Origin: an uncultured Comamonas sp. | GTDB taxonomy: Bacteria; Pseudomonadota; Gammaproteobacteria; Burkholderiales; Burkholderiaceae_C | DNA: 64,000 nucleotides | Reading direction: 5' to 3' | Assembly (NCBI GenBank): GCA_947306475.1 | Contig: CAMZGS010000009.1 | Coordinates: 88,770-152,769, forward strand | Shown: in pieces, positions 38,607-48,381 of the stretch | Layout of the letters: each line of letters starts with the position of its first letter | Numbering within the stretch: position 1 is the first letter of the stretch | The notes under the pieces: generated by a model | Told to the model about the DNA's origin: nothing | What the model saw: only the letters and a program-made list of their open reading frames with translations | Database searches by the model: none | Translations under genes and position numbers: made by a program

Positions 38607-39863
38607 ATGACCACTGCACATTCGAACCCATCCTCTGCTTCCGGCAGCGCGCAGCCAACCCTGGTGGGCAAGCACCCCTGCCCCGAATGCGGAGGCAATC
38701 TGGAATGGAGCCCCAAGGTACAGAATCTGCGCTGTCCCTATTGCGGCACGCAGGTGCCCTGGCAGGCGGGACAGGCTGATGCGGGAGCGGGGCAGCAGGC
38801 CATCGTCGAGCACGATCTGCTCGAGGCCTTGCAGCACCCGCGTTCCGGCCGGGGCTGGGGGCAGGGGCGCTACGAGGTGCAGTGCCAGAACTGCCGAGCC
38901 ATCTCCACCTTCGAGCAAAAGCACAGTGCCCAGCGTTGCGACTTCTGCGGCTCACCGGCCATCGTGGCGCACGAGACAGGGCCCGACGCCATCACGCCCG
39001 AGAGCATCCTGCCCTTCAAGATCAGCGACGGTCAGGTGCGCGACCGCATCCGCAAGTGGTACGGCAGCCGCTGGTTTGCGCCCAACAAACTCAAGACAGC
39101 GGCACTGACCGATACCCTGCATGGCGTGTACCTGCCGTACTGGACGTTCGACGCCCACGCCAGTGCGCAGTGGCAGGCCGAAGCCGGCTACCACTACTAC
39201 ACCACCGAGAGTTATTACGACAAGGATGGCCACCTGCAGACGCACGAAGTGCAGCACACGCGCTGGGAGCCGGCCTGGGGTGAGCTGGAGCATTTCTTTG
39301 ACGATGCGCTGGTGCCCGGCACGGTGGGCGTGCATGCCCCGCTGCTGCGCAAGATAGAGCCGTTTCCCACCACCAGCGACCTGAAAGCCTACAGTCCCGA
39401 ATTTGTGCGTGGCTGGACGGTGGAGCGCTACCAGATCGACTTGGGGCGCGCCGCCAGGATCAACGAAGCGGACATGGACGAGGCGCTGCGCCAGATGTGC
39501 ATCCAGCAAATCCCCGGGGATACATGGCGCAACCTGTCCATGCAGCGCCAGTACCAGGGGCGCACCTTCAAGCACGTGCTGGTGCCGGTGTGGCTGGTCA
39601 GCTACACCTATGGCGCCAAGACCTACCAGGTGGTGGCCAACGGCTACACCGGCGCCATCGCCGGCGAGCGCCCGTACAGCTGGGTGAAGATCACCCTGGC
39701 CGTACTGGCTGGATTGATCGCTCTGATGCTGCTGCTGATGTTGGTGGCCGAGCAGGACAGCGAGGACTTTTCTGGAGAGCCTGACATCGGCCTTTTCCAG
39801 GACGACGAAGAGTTTTTAAGAGCGCCTGGCGCTGGATCGACGAAGATTTTCAATATCGACTAG
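38607..39863 (+). CDS. Zinc-ribbon membrane protein of unknown function
   Basis: A 418-residue protein with two zinc-ribbon pairs near the N terminus: CPECGG...CPYCG (about residues 24-45) and CQNC...CDFCG (about 92-117). One membrane helix is predicted near residues 361-381, leaving a short acidic tail. The middle part, rich in aromatic residues (YLPYWTFDAHASAQWQAEAGYHYYTTE), has no assigned function; homologues are often labelled TFIIB-type zinc-ribbon or misnamed as helicase. It has no signal peptide, so most of it should be cytoplasmic. The stop codon TAG lies exactly at the edge of an insertion-sequence remnant. Confidence 0.75.
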   Translation: MTTAHSNPSSASGSAQPTLVGKHPCPECGGNLEWSPKVQNLRCPYCGTQVPWQAGQADAGAGQQAIVEHDLLEALQHPRSGRGWGQGRYEVQCQNCRAISTFEQKHSAQRCDFCGSPAIVAHETGPDAITPESILPFKISDGQVRDRIRKWYGSRWFAPNKLKTAALTDTLHGVYLPYWTFDAHASAQWQAEAGYHYYTTESYYDKDGHLQTHEVQHTRWEPAWGELEHFFDDALVPGTVGVHAPLLRKIEPFPTTSDLKAYSPEFVRGWTVERYQIDLGRAARINEADMDEALRQMCIQQIPGDTWRNLSMQRQYQGRTFKHVLVPVWLVSYTYGAKTYQVVANGYTGAIAGERPYSWVKITLAVLAGLIALMLLLMLVAEQDSEDFSGEPDIGLFQDDEEFLRAPGAGSTKIFNID

Positions 39864-40315
39864 GGCGTGTTGTGAACTTTGCGTAGGGCGGAGCGGGTGT
39901 GGCTCCAGCGGCAGCGTGTTTGAGTACCTCGACCGCCCTGAACAAACCATACCTCCTTGATCTGGCCTGTAATTTTTCGCCTTGAGAGGCACAGAGCTTG
40001 CAGGTATGGTTTTGCCACTGCCTGTTTTCTTGCAAATTTCTCCGAGGACTTCGATGGGGCCGAAGCCTGTGTTGCCACAATCGGGCGATTCGTTTCGCCC
40101 CGGACTGGACGAACAAATCAACATGCAGCACCCGCTGGCGCGGCTGGCCGCCTTGATCGAATGGGCCGAGATTGAGCGCACGTTCACGGTGTCGTTTACC
40201 TGCGGGTGTGGCTGCCCCACGCCTAGTCGCCGGCTTGCTGTACCTGCAGCACACCTTTGATGTTTCCGATGAGGCCGTGGTCCACACCTGGGTTGAATCG
40301 ACCAAAGTTTTGTAG
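39864..40315 (+). mobile_element. Remnant of an IS5-type insertion sequence, left part
   Basis: The stretch starting GGGCGTGTTG directly after CTAG resembles the left end of IS5-group elements that insert at CTAG or TA. It carries the decayed beginning of a transposase gene (next feature) and breaks off near 40315, so the right end is missing. The boundary is inferred from sequence style, not from a second copy. Confidence 0.6.
40054..40315 (+). pseudogene. IS5-type transposase, N-terminal fragment
   Basis: From ATG 40054 the frame reads MGPKPVLPQSGDSFRPGLDEQ and then NMQHPLARLAALIEWAEIER, the start of IS5-type transposases. Near 40224 the frame is broken by a stop, and the family pattern resumes in another frame as YLQHTFDVSDEAVVHTWVE before a stop at 40315. 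The catalytic residues lie beyond this point and are absent, so it is inactive. Confidence 0.8.
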
Positions 40316-40327
40316 ATAGCTCAAAGT

Positions 40328-40351
40328 CTCCTATTTCCGTTCAAATAGGAG
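40328..40351. repeat. Hairpin ahead of the IS3-type fragment
   Basis: Perfect nine-base arms CTCCTATTT (40328-40336) and AAATAGGAG (40343-40351) with a six-base loop stand directly before the IS3-type orfA start; the right arm includes the AGGAG ribosome site. It could sequester that site. Confidence 0.6.
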
Positions 40352-40356
40352 CCCTT

Positions 40357-40509
40357 ATGAGCGCACAACGTTACCCAGAAGAATTCAGGATTGAAGCCGT
40401 CAAGCAAATCCTGGAGCACGGCCGCAGCGTGGCCGATGTCTCACGCCGGTTGGGCGTGAGTTCGCATAGCCAGTCCAAAGGATTGGATCAAGGGGTGCTC
40501 CATACGTAG
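40357..40509 (+). pseudogene. IS3-type transposase OrfA, N-terminal fragment
   Basis: The frame starts SAQRYPEEFRIEAVKQILEH and continues RSVADVSRRLGVSSHS, the helix-turn-helix start of IS3-family OrfA. After that it loses the normal continuation; a one-base shift around 40470 would restore a KDWIK-like piece. The rest of OrfA and all of OrfB are missing. It overlaps the 3' end of the protease gene on the other strand. Confidence 0.8.
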
Positions 40510-42407
40510 TAGGCAACACCTTCGTAACGGAAATGAGGCAGGTTGTTGATGACCGTGTCGCGTTCGCCTTCCGTGGCTGTGTAGAAGTGTGCACCCGTCT
40601 GTTGGTTGTAGAAGCGGTAGATGGGGCGCATGCCGCTGACGGCCACAGGGCTTGCGTACCAGGTCAGGCCCTCATAGCGAAGCTGAGGGAGGCTGGCCTG
40701 GATCGATTCGCGCTCTTCGGGGCTGATCGTGTAGAAGTGTGAGTTGGAATCGTTGTTGAAAAAGCGTGCCACGGGATTCAGACCGGGTGCTTTTTGGGTT
40801 GCAGCGTAAAACCCAATGCCTTCATAGCGATAGGTAGGCAGGCTGCTGATGATGGCATCGCGCTCAGGCGTGCTGTTGGTGTAGAAGTGCGCCCCTGTGG
40901 CGCTGTTAAAGAAGCGATATACCGCCTGGCGTTGTACAGCGGGATTTTCAGGAGTGCCGGTAGTTGTCAGCCACCCTTTCAAGGCCGGGAGGATGCTGGA
41001 GAATTTTCCGTAAACGGAGGTTTTCTCTGCCTGAGAGCAGGAACCGCTGCCGCCGGAGAGTACACCGGTCAGGCGACCGCTATGGAAAAGCCCCGAGCCG
41101 CTGCTGCCACCCTCGGTGGTGCCACTTTGCCATTTCACGTAGTAGTACGAGCTCTCGCGCGTCGGGTCGTACGTCAGATAGCAGCTGAACGAACTCTGGC
41201 CTTGAATGGGGTCGCAATTCGCATAGGAGCTCAACTCCCCGAAGCTGATCTTTTGCAGATCACCTGTGGGGTGATGAATGCCAACCAGGGACTGGCCAAT
41301 TGCCATGGTTGCGGCATCCCATCCCGAGAATACGGCGCCAGCCGGTGGGACGTCATTGAGGCGCAAGAGTGAGAAATCGGCATTTGCACTGGCATGCAGC
41401 AAAACGGCCCCATTACGGAGAATTTTGCGATTGGCAGACACGCTCTGATCGTTGCATGAAGTGGAGCGATAAAACCACCAGGTTTGCAGGCTCGATGCGG
41501 CAGATTGCGTACTAATGCAGTGGTTGGCCGTCAAAAAGTAGGGGGTGTGTGAGCTGGCTGCATCATTGAGCAGTGTGCCTGTGCATATATACCCTGAGCC
41601 ATTGTCAACATAGCTCATGCGGGCAACGGAGTTGCGCTGCATGTCATATCCATCGTGACAGCTGGCGTCGATGTTGCAGCTTGAGGCTGCGTTTGGGTCG
41701 AAGCTGACACCATCGGCTCCGTGGAAAGAAAAGATGTCGGCGTAAATGTGAATCAGGCGGGGAATGGTGATTTGGACCTGGCTGCGCTCGGTGCCAGGAG
41801 GCAGCTCGATTTCCAAAGTGGCCTCTTCACCCTGGATCTCTGGAGCCCACCAGGTGTGTGCTGCGATCCCGTCTTCGCCAGCACGGCGGTTGTTCTGAAG
41901 GATTCCAAGAACGTTCTGGCCTGAGGTTTCATAAACCTCATCGTGGTTGCTCTGGCTGTATACCCGCAGGATGGAGGTCGCCGGCAAGGAGGTGATCTCT
42001 ACCCCCAGACGGAGGGCGTAAGCCTCCGGAGAGCGCATGCTGATGGCCAGTGCCCAGCCACCGGTTGCTGTGGGGATCCAGGAAGTTTGCTGCTGAAAAT
42101 CCTGGACGGACTGGGTTTCGGGGATCGAGCGAGAGGCTCCCACTTGCGTTGCACCGTTGACGACGCCTTTCTGTGGTCCTTGGTATGTCCATTTGCCCAA
42201 GTTGATCTGATGGGGCTCTATCGCCAGGCGCGTACGGTGCGCCCGTTGTTGCACTGCCGTTGAGACTTCCGGCTGTATGACGGAATCCGTGAGCAACGGT
42301 AGAGCCTCGTGCTGCGGACTCTGGGCATGCCCTGATTGGGGTAAGAACGAAAAGGCAACCGTTGCGGTTGCAGCCATCAGCCATGATCGGCACTCGTACG
42401 ATTCCAT
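40488..42407 (-). CDS. Secreted lysyl-endopeptidase-like serine protease with three DUF5648 repeats
   Basis: A 639-residue exported protease. The N terminus has a signal-like hydrophobic stretch ending near SGHAQS (residue 30). A propeptide-like region is followed by a trypsin-fold domain similar to Achromobacter lysyl endopeptidase, with H296 in TANHC, D344 in DFSLLRL and S436 in GGSSGSG as the probable triad. Many cysteines suggest disulfides. Three repeats of about 50 residues (496-535, 546-585, 596-635) share the pattern YRFFN...HFYT...ER..I...LP.YRYEG..FYA, a DUF5648 unit. The final stop lies in insertion-sequence DNA, so the end may be altered. The region is less GC-rich than neighbours, which suggests acquisition. 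Confidence 0.87.
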   Translation of the reverse strand: MESYECRSWLMAATATVAFSFLPQSGHAQSPQHEALPLLTDSVIQPEVSTAVQQRAHRTRLAIEPHQINLGKWTYQGPQKGVVNGATQVGASRSIPETQSVQDFQQQTSWIPTATGGWALAISMRSPEAYALRLGVEITSLPATSILRVYSQSNHDEVYETSGQNVLGILQNNRRAGEDGIAAHTWWAPEIQGEEATLEIELPPGTERSQVQITIPRLIHIYADIFSFHGADGVSFDPNAASSCNIDASCHDGYDMQRNSVARMSYVDNGSGYICTGTLLNDAASSHTPYFLTANHCISTQSAASSLQTWWFYRSTSCNDQSVSANRKILRNGAVLLHASANADFSLLRLNDVPPAGAVFSGWDAATMAIGQSLVGIHHPTGDLQKISFGELSSYANCDPIQGQSSFSCYLTYDPTRESSYYYVKWQSGTTEGGSSGSGLFHSGRLTGVLSGGSGSCSQAEKTSVYGKFSSILPALKGWLTTTGTPENPAVQRQAVYRFFNSATGAHFYTNSTPERDAIISSLPTYRYEGIGFYAATQKAPGLNPVARFFNNDSNSHFYTISPEERESIQASLPQLRYEGLTWYASPVAVSGMRPIYRFYNQQTGAHFYTATEGERDTVINNLPHFRYEGVAYYVWSTP

Positions 42408-42775
42408 ATTTCCCTCGATGTGTTTTTATGCTCAGAACCGCTCACACGCGCCCTTGATGTGCCATTGCTCAACCGTGGCGTACAGGTTGGCACTGCCTGC
42501 GGTTTTGCAGCAACCACAAATTTCCGATTTGCTGGGAAATGTGAGTGGCGCTTAATGCGCTGCGGAAGTTTAGGTGCTTCCAGTACAGAATTATGGATGC
42601 ACTAACCATAAGGTGAACGCATCGTTGAGACGCGTGCTTGCAGAGCAATACAAGCGCCACCCCTCCCTGATCAAAATTCAGGATTTGCGGGTGTCCTCCT
42701 CATATTGCTGTGCAAAAAGCGGCAATCGGTGCAGGGGATGAATGCAGGACGAAGCAGTGCCTGCAGGGCAGCGTG
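42408..42775. other. Gap between protease and rfbC
   Basis: About 370 bases without a supported gene. The left part should hold the protease promoter; no clear boxes were seen. The segment is AT-richer than the flanks on the protease side. A frame extending from rfbC into this gap on the minus strand is a shadow. Confidence 0.5.
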
Positions 42776-43333
42776 TTACTGTTGTGGCGGCAACTCGGCC
42801 CGGGCCAGCAGTGGCTGGCGCTGGTCTTTGTCGGAGAGCAGATAGCCACCTTCCACTTGCGGCCAGGTGATGGCCAGATCCGGATCGTTCCACGCGATGC
42901 CGCGATCGCTCTCGGGTGCGTAATAGGCCGTGGTCTTGTAGAGGAAGTCGGCGGATTCGCTCAGCACCACAAAGCCGTGGGCAAAGCCTGGGGGCAGCCA
43001 CAGTTGCTTGTGGTTGTCCTCGGTCAGGGTTTCGGCCACCCACTGGCCGAAGGTGGGCGAGCCGGGGCGAATGTCCACTGCCACGTCCCACACTGCACCG
43101 CGCACCACGCGCACCAGCTTGCCCTGGGCGTGTGGGGGCAGCTGGTAGTGCAGGCCGCGCAGCACGCCGCGGCAGGAGCGGCTGTGGTTGTCCTGCACAA
43201 ACTCGAAATTCGTGCCCGTGGCTTCGTTGAACACTTGCTGGTTGAAGCTTTCGGTAAAGAATCCCCGGGCATCGCCGAACACTCTGGGTTCGAGCACCAG
43301 CACGTCAGGGATGGCGGTGGGCGTTACTTTCAT
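42776..43333 (-). CDS. rfbC: dTDP-4-dehydrorhamnose 3,5-epimerase
   Basis: RfbC (RmlC), 185 residues, epimerises dTDP-4-keto-6-deoxyglucose in dTDP-L-rhamnose synthesis. The cupin-like core shows [34 protein letters not shown] (with the catalytic histidine) and [15 protein letters not shown]. The ATG overlaps the rfbA stop by four bases. It is the last gene of rfbBDAC. Confidence 0.96.
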   Translation of the reverse strand: MKVTPTAIPDVLVLEPRVFGDARGFFTESFNQQVFNEATGTNFEFVQDNHSRSCRGVLRGLHYQLPPHAQGKLVRVVRGAVWDVAVDIRPGSPTFGQWVAETLTEDNHKQLWLPPGFAHGFVVLSESADFLYKTTAYYAPESDRGIAWNDPDLAITWPQVEGGYLLSDKDQRQPLLARAELPPQQ

Positions 43334-44217
43334 CGTACTCCTCCTTGCAGACAGCGCAGCAGATACTGGCCGTAGCCGTTCTTGAGCAGCGGCTGCGCCA
43401 GGCGTTCGACCTGCTCGGCGTCGATCCAGCGGTTGCGCCAGGCAATTTCCTCGGGACAGGCCACCTTGAGGCCCTGACGCTGCTCGATGGTGGCAATGAA
43501 CTGTCCCGCTTCGAGCAGGCTGTCGTGCGTGCCGGTATCCAGCCAGGCGTAGCCACGGCCCATCAGCTGCACGTTGAGCTGTCCTTTTTCCAGGTACAGC
43601 TTGTTCAGGTCGGTGATTTCCAGTTCGCCACGCGGCGAGGGTTGGAGCGATTTGGCCAGCTCCACCACCTGCTGGTCATAGAAATACAGGCCGGTGACGG
43701 CGTAGTTGGATTTGGGCTGCTGCGGTTTTTCTTCCAGACTGAGCACTTTGCCGTGGGCATCGAACTCGGCCACGCCGTAGCGCTGCGGGTCCTGCACGTG
43801 GTAGGCAAAGACGGTGGCGCCGGTTTGCTGGGCACCGGCCTTGTACAGCAGTGGCTGAAAGTCGTGGCCGTAGAAGATGTTGTCGCCCAGCACCAGGGCA
43901 CTAGGGGCGCCGGCCAGGAATTGTTCGCCAATCACAAATGCCTGGGCCAGACCATCGGGGCTGGGTTGCACGGCGTATTGCAGGTGCAGGCCCCACTGGC
44001 TGCCATCGCCCAGCAGCTGTTCAAAGCGCGGGGTGTCCTGCGGGGTGCTGATGATGAGGATGTCGCGCATGCCCGCCAGCATCAGGGTGCTTAGCGGGTA
44101 ATAAATCATGGGCTTGTCATAGACCGGCAGCAGTTGCTTGCTGATGGCCAGGGTGGCCGGGTGCAGGCGGGTGCCCGAGCCACCGGCCAGGATGATGCCT
44201 TTGCGTGGTGCAGTCAT
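43330..44217 (-). CDS. rfbA: Glucose-1-phosphate thymidylyltransferase
   Basis: RfbA (RmlA), 295 residues, makes dTDP-glucose, the entry step to dTDP-L-rhamnose. The nucleotide-binding GGSGTRL motif lies at residues 12-18, followed by [18 protein letters not shown] and [11 protein letters not shown]. It overlaps rfbC by four bases and is separated from rfbD by a 65-base gap containing a short palindrome. Confidence 0.96.
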   Translation of the reverse strand: MTAPRKGIILAGGSGTRLHPATLAISKQLLPVYDKPMIYYPLSTLMLAGMRDILIISTPQDTPRFEQLLGDGSQWGLHLQYAVQPSPDGLAQAFVIGEQFLAGAPSALVLGDNIFYGHDFQPLLYKAGAQQTGATVFAYHVQDPQRYGVAEFDAHGKVLSLEEKPQQPKSNYAVTGLYFYDQQVVELAKSLQPSPRGELEITDLNKLYLEKGQLNVQLMGRGYAWLDTGTHDSLLEAGQFIATIEQRQGLKVACPEEIAWRNRWIDAEQVERLAQPLLKNGYGQYLLRCLQGGVR

Positions 44218-44233
44218 GGTGTCTGAAAAGAAT

Positions 44234-44268
44234 AGCTGTCAGCGCTTGCTGGACAAGGGCTGGAGCCT
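44234..44268. repeat. Short palindromic element, AGCT...GCGCTTG type
   Basis: A 35-base sequence between rfbD and rfbA begins AGCTGTCAGCGCTTG and ends CAAGGGCTGGAGCCT, with complementary inner parts. It resembles the outer arms of the long palindromes in this window without the TTTCA/TGAAA core, so it looks like a short form of the same family. Confidence 0.6.
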
Positions 44269-44282
44269 GTTTTTATTGAAAA

Positions 44283-45173
44283 TTACAAAATCTCCCGCAG
44301 CATGCGGGCCACGCCTTGTTGCCAGTGCGGCAATGTCAGGCCGAAGGTGGTTTGCAGCCTGGTGGTATCCAGGCGCGAGTTGTGTGGGCGCTGCGCCGGG
44401 GTGGGGAAGGCGCTGGTGGGCACCGGGACGATGTCCTGCACCTGAATGGGCAGATCGGGTCGCAGGAGCCGGGCTTGCTCAATCACATAGCTGGCGTAGG
44501 CGTGCCAGTTGGTCTCGCCGCCGGCTACGCAGTGGTACAGGCCACCATCCTGCGGGTGCCGTTGCAGGTGGGTGATGGCATGCGCGGTGATGTCGGCCAG
44601 CAGGTCGGCGCCGGTGGGGGCACCCCACTGGTCGTCGATCACGGTCAGGCGCTCGCGTTCCTGGGCCAGGCGCAGCATGGTCTTGGCAAAGTTGCCGCCG
44701 CGTGCGGCATAGACCCAGCTGGTGCGCAGGATCAGGTGTCTGCAGCCCGATTGCTGGATGGCCTGCTCACCCTCCAGCTTGGTGCGGCCATACACCGACA
44801 GGGGCGCAGGCTGATCGCTTTCCACCCAGGGGCGCTGCCCGCTGCCGTTGAACACGTAGTCGGTGCTGTAGTGGATCAGCCAGGCATCCAGGCGGGCGGC
44901 CTCTTCGGCAATGCGCCCGGAGGTGGTGGCGTTGAGCAGGCGTGCCAGCTCGGGCTCGCTCTCGGCCTTGTCCACGGCGGTATGGGCGGCGGCATTGACG
45001 ATCACGTCCGGCTGCAGGGACCGTACGGTGGCAGCCACCGCATCGGGTTGGGCAAAGTCGCCGCAATGTTCGCTGCTGTCGTGATCCAGTGCCGTCACCT
45101 GCCCCAGGATGGCCAGACTGCGTTGCAGTTCCCAGCCGACCTGGCCGTTCTTGCCGAATAGAAGAATCTTCAC
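44283..45173 (-). CDS. rfbD: dTDP-4-dehydrorhamnose reductase
   Basis: RfbD (RmlD), 296 residues, performs the last step of dTDP-L-rhamnose synthesis with NAD(P)H. The Rossmann motif [10 protein letters not shown] is at the N terminus and [11 protein letters not shown] plus the YGRTKLEGE catalytic block follow. The start is a GTG at 45173 that overlaps the rfbB stop as GTGA; a longer frame only shadows rfbB. Confidence 0.94.
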   Translation of the reverse strand: MKILLFGKNGQVGWELQRSLAILGQVTALDHDSSEHCGDFAQPDAVAATVRSLQPDVIVNAAAHTAVDKAESEPELARLLNATTSGRIAEEAARLDAWLIHYSTDYVFNGSGQRPWVESDQPAPLSVYGRTKLEGEQAIQQSGCRHLILRTSWVYAARGGNFAKTMLRLAQERERLTVIDDQWGAPTGADLLADITAHAITHLQRHPQDGGLYHCVAGGETNWHAYASYVIEQARLLRPDLPIQVQDIVPVPTSAFPTPAQRPHNSRLDTTRLQTTFGLTLPHWQQGVARMLREIL

Positions 45174-46234
45174 TGCACGGCTCCATACTGCTTGGCCACC
45201 CAGTCCCGATAGGCACCGCTTTGCACATTGGCCACCCACTCGGGGTGCTCCAGATACCACTGCACTGTCTTGCGGATGCCGGTGTCAAAGGTCTCGGCAG
45301 GCTTCCAGCCCAGCTCGCGTTCAATCTTGCGTGCGTCGATGGCGTAGCGGCGGTCGTGGCCGGGGCGGTCCTGCACGAAGGTGATCTGTTCAGCGTAGGA
45401 CTTGCCATCGCTGCGTGGGCGCAGCTCATCAAGCAGCGCACACACGGTCTTGACGATGTCGATGTTGGCCTTCTCGTTCCAGCCGCCGATGTTGTACACC
45501 TCGCCCAGGCGCCCGGCTTGCAGCACGCGCGCAATGGCGCGGCAATGGTCGCGTACGTACAGCCAGTCGCGGATCTGTCGGCCATCGCCATAGATGGGCA
45601 AGGGCTTGCCTGCCAGGGCGTTGACGATGACCAGCGGAATGAGCTTTTCCGGGAAATGCAGCGGGCCGTAGTTGTTGCTGCAGTTGGTGGTCAGCACCGG
45701 CAGGCCGTAGGTGTGGTGCCAGGCACGTACCAGGTGGTCCGAGGCAGCCTTGCTGGCGGAGTAGGGGCTGTTGGGTTCGACCCGGTGTGTCTCGGCAAAG
45801 GCCGGCTCGTCTGGGGTCAGGGTGCCATAGACCTCGTCGGTACTTACGTGCAGAAAGCGGAATGCTTCCTTTTGTGTAGCTGGCAGCGCGCTCCAGTAGT
45901 GGCGAACAGCCTCCAAAAGCCTGAAAGTGCCGACCACATTGGTCTGGATGAAGTCTTCCGGCCCATGGATGGAGCGATCGACGTGCGACTCAGCGGCAAA
46001 GTTGATCACGGCGCGTGGCTGGTGTTCGGCCAGCAGGCGCTCCAGCAGGGCGCGGTCGCCAATGTCGCCTCGCACAAAGATGTGGCGCGCATCGCCTTGC
46101 AGGCTGTCCAGGTTGTGCAGGTTGCCTGCGTAGGTGAGTTTGTCCAGATTGAGCACAGGCTCGTCGTTGTGCTCCAGCCATTCCAGGACAAAATTGGCGC
46201 CGATAAAGCCTGCGCCTCCCGTTACCAGAATCAT
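45170..46234 (-). CDS. rfbB: dTDP-glucose 4,6-dehydratase
   Basis: RfbB (RmlB), 354 residues, converts dTDP-glucose to dTDP-4-keto-6-deoxyglucose. NAD-binding GGAGFIG is at residues 6-12, STDEVYG carries the TDE catalytic group, and [10 protein letters not shown] holds the YxxxK pair. It is the first rfb gene, 41 bases after coaX on the same strand, and overlaps rfbD by four bases. Confidence 0.97.
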   Translation of the reverse strand: MILVTGGAGFIGANFVLEWLEHNDEPVLNLDKLTYAGNLHNLDSLQGDARHIFVRGDIGDRALLERLLAEHQPRAVINFAAESHVDRSIHGPEDFIQTNVVGTFRLLEAVRHYWSALPATQKEAFRFLHVSTDEVYGTLTPDEPAFAETHRVEPNSPYSASKAASDHLVRAWHHTYGLPVLTTNCSNNYGPLHFPEKLIPLVIVNALAGKPLPIYGDGRQIRDWLYVRDHCRAIARVLQAGRLGEVYNIGGWNEKANIDIVKTVCALLDELRPRSDGKSYAEQITFVQDRPGHDRRYAIDARKIERELGWKPAETFDTGIRKTVQWYLEHPEWVANVQSGAYRDWVAKQYGAVQ

Positions 46235-46275
46235 GTTGTTCCTCTCTCAGCGCACGCCTGGGTGCTGCCGATGGT

Positions 46276-47091
46276 TCATGCTGCGGTGTTGATGTGCGTG
46301 TCGGTTTGCGCCTGTTGCTGTGCCCGGCGTTGTTCGGCCATGACCAGCAGCCCCTCGAAGATCAGGTTGTCCACCAGCTCAAAGGGGCGCGTCATGCTGG
46401 GCACCATCTTCCAGCCGGCCCCGCCGGCCATGATGCAGGCAGGCTCCATGCGGCAGTGCAGGTACAGGTGCTGGTAGGTGCGCTCCACGGCCCCGGCAAT
46501 GGCGTAAGTGCCGCCGCTGGTCAGGGCATCGCTGGTGTTGGTGGGAAAGGGCGTCACTATGCCGGTGGGAACATGCAGGCCGGCGGTGCCGGTTTCCAGC
46601 GCGCGCAGCATGATGCCGTGGCCCGGCAGGATCAGCCCTCCCAGGAAGCGGCCGTCGGCATCCAGCGCATCCACTGTGACGGCCGTACCCACCATCACCA
46701 CCAACAGCGGGCGTGGGCTGCCGCGCTGCAGGATGCGGTGGCGCGCGCCAATCATGGCCACCCAGCGGTCAGCGCCCAGGCGCAGCGGCTGGTCGTAGCC
46801 ATTGACCACACCCGCCTCCTGGGCTGAGGGCACCACCCACTGCGGCGTGAAGTTCCAGCCGAGCATCTGGTCGATCTGCTCATGCACGCGTCGCCGGGCG
46901 CTTTCGCTGGCCACAGCACAGCCCAGCATGTAGCTAGGGGTGGGCAGACAGCTCCAGGAGCCCTCGGCCAGGCGCTCGATTTGTTCCAGGAACTCCGCAC
47001 CCTGCGCCACGAGTGCTGCCCCGGGGCGGGGTGCTTCGTACATGGCCCACTTCAAGCGGGTGTTGCCTATGTCTATGGCCAAAAATGTCAT
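46276..47091 (-). CDS. coaX: Type III pantothenate kinase
   Basis: CoaX, 271 residues, phosphorylates pantothenate in the first step of coenzyme A synthesis and belongs to the ASKHA fold. The N-terminal [13 protein letters not shown] is the phosphate-binding loop and [13 protein letters not shown] the catalytic region; [15 protein letters not shown] follows. The start at 47091 is set by this N terminus. It is upstream of rfbB on the same strand and may share transcription. Confidence 0.93.
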   Translation of the reverse strand: MTFLAIDIGNTRLKWAMYEAPRPGAALVAQGAEFLEQIERLAEGSWSCLPTPSYMLGCAVASESARRRVHEQIDQMLGWNFTPQWVVPSAQEAGVVNGYDQPLRLGADRWVAMIGARHRILQRGSPRPLLVVMVGTAVTVDALDADGRFLGGLILPGHGIMLRALETGTAGLHVPTGIVTPFPTNTSDALTSGGTYAIAGAVERTYQHLYLHCRMEPACIMAGGAGWKMVPSMTRPFELVDNLIFEGLLVMAEQRRAQQQAQTDTHINTAA

Positions 47092-47288
47092 AAGGGCGCG
47101 ATTATGCGAAGTTTTGCCGCAGTCGGGGCGCGTATCCGTTGCAAGGCTGGGAGTGGTGCGGGGCTGCTGTGCTCCTGCAATTGTGAAAAACTTTGTGTGT
47201 CGTCGGCCCATCGGCTGCGTGCCGTGGGGATAGCCGTTACAGTGTCTGCCTACATTTCTCGTAACACCACTTGGAAGGAGCCAAACCC

Positions 47289-47771
47289 ATGGGTCTGTTT
47301 AGTTTTATCAAGGAAGCGGGCGAAAAACTCTTTGGCGGCAAGGAGGCTCAGGCAGCCACCCCCGTGGCACCCAGCGCGGAAGAGCTGAACGCCAAGGCCG
47401 CTGCGGCAATCACCAAGTACATTGAAGCGCAGAATCTGGGGCTGGAGGGGTTGCAAGTGGCCTTCGATGGCAGCGCTGGCAAGGTGACGGTGCAGGGCAG
47501 TGCACCCACCCAGGCCGTCAAGGAGAAAGTCACCCTGTGCTGCGGCAACGTTGCCAACGTGCAGAGCGTGGAAAACCTGATGACCGTGGCCAACCCGGAG
47601 CCCGAAGCCCAGTACCACGACGTGGTGCCTGGCGACACGCTCAGCGCCATTGCCAAGAAGTACTACGGTAACGCCAACAAATACCCGGTCATCTTTGAGG
47701 CCAACCGGCCCATGCTGACCCATCCGGACAAGATCTATCCCGGGCAGAAGCTACGCATTCCACCGCTGTAA
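47289..47771 (+). CDS. BON and LysM domain protein (Kbp/YgaU-like)
   Basis: A 160-residue protein with an N-terminal BON domain (about residues 20-90) and a C-terminal LysM domain (about 105-158, [31 protein letters not shown]). This is the layout of E. coli Kbp/YgaU, a cytoplasmic potassium-binding protein. There is no signal peptide. It starts behind GGAAGGAG and has its own terminator. The Kbp role is inferred from architecture. Confidence 0.9.
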   Translation: MGLFSFIKEAGEKLFGGKEAQAATPVAPSAEELNAKAAAAITKYIEAQNLGLEGLQVAFDGSAGKVTVQGSAPTQAVKEKVTLCCGNVANVQSVENLMTVANPEPEAQYHDVVPGDTLSAIAKKYYGNANKYPVIFEANRPMLTHPDKIYPGQKLRIPPL

Positions 47772-47811
47772 GCCTCGATCCTGTTGCTGTTGGTTGTTCC
47801 CCTTGAAGATT

Positions 47812-47835
47812 GCCCCGCACATGCGGGGCTTTTTT
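47812..47835 (+). terminator. Rho-independent terminator after the BON-LysM gene
   Basis: Eight-base perfect arms GCCCCGCA (47812-47819) and TGCGGGGC (47822-47829) are followed by six T. Converges with the rhodanese gene. Confidence 0.9.
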
Positions 47836-47850
47836 CTGGCATTTCTTGAT

Positions 47851-48288
47851 CTATTGGTGCCACGGCAGGCCACGCAGGCGCCAGCCGTTGATGTGGCCGC
47901 GCTGGCCATTGGCATCCAGCTCCCCTTCGAACCCTTCCAGCACGTTGTATGCCTCCAGCCCCAGTGCGGTGGCCTGCTGGGCAGCGGCTACGGAGCGCAC
48001 GCCGCTGCGGCACAGCAGCAGCACCTTGCGTCCCGGTGGGACTGCGGCCAGCAGCTGGGCATCGAAGTCGGGATTGAGCTGCATCTGTGGCCACTGCTTC
48101 CAGGCCACGGCAATGGCTCCAGGCACCTGTCCGACCCAGGCACGCTCGGCATCGGTGCGAACATCCACCAGGACAGCCTCGCCGGACTGCACCCATTGCC
48201 ACGCCAGGGTGGGGGGGATATCGCCTGCGTAACCTTGTGCGGGGCGGACTTCCGGCAAGCTTTCGGGAAGTGCTGGAGCATTCAACAT
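47851..48288 (-). CDS. Rhodanese-like domain protein
   Basis: A 145-residue single-domain rhodanese, a sulfurtransferase fold. The active cysteine is C93 in LLLCRSGVRSVAAA, and VLVDVRTDAERAWVGQVPGAI is the family's N-terminal motif. The CRSGVRS loop fits sulfurtransferases of the GlpE/PspE size. ATG 48288 is chosen over an upstream in-frame start. The substrate is unknown. Confidence 0.88.
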   Translation of the reverse strand: MLNAPALPESLPEVRPAQGYAGDIPPTLAWQWVQSGEAVLVDVRTDAERAWVGQVPGAIAVAWKQWPQMQLNPDFDAQLLAAVPPGRKVLLLCRSGVRSVAAAQQATALGLEAYNVLEGFEGELDANGQRGHINGWRLRGLPWHQ

Positions 48289-48381
48289 GGGTGCGTGTCT
48301 TTCTTTCCTGTCAGGGCAGCCACATAAAACTGAACGTACGGGCCACGTCAATGTCGATGGCGCAAACCGTTATTCTGGGCC

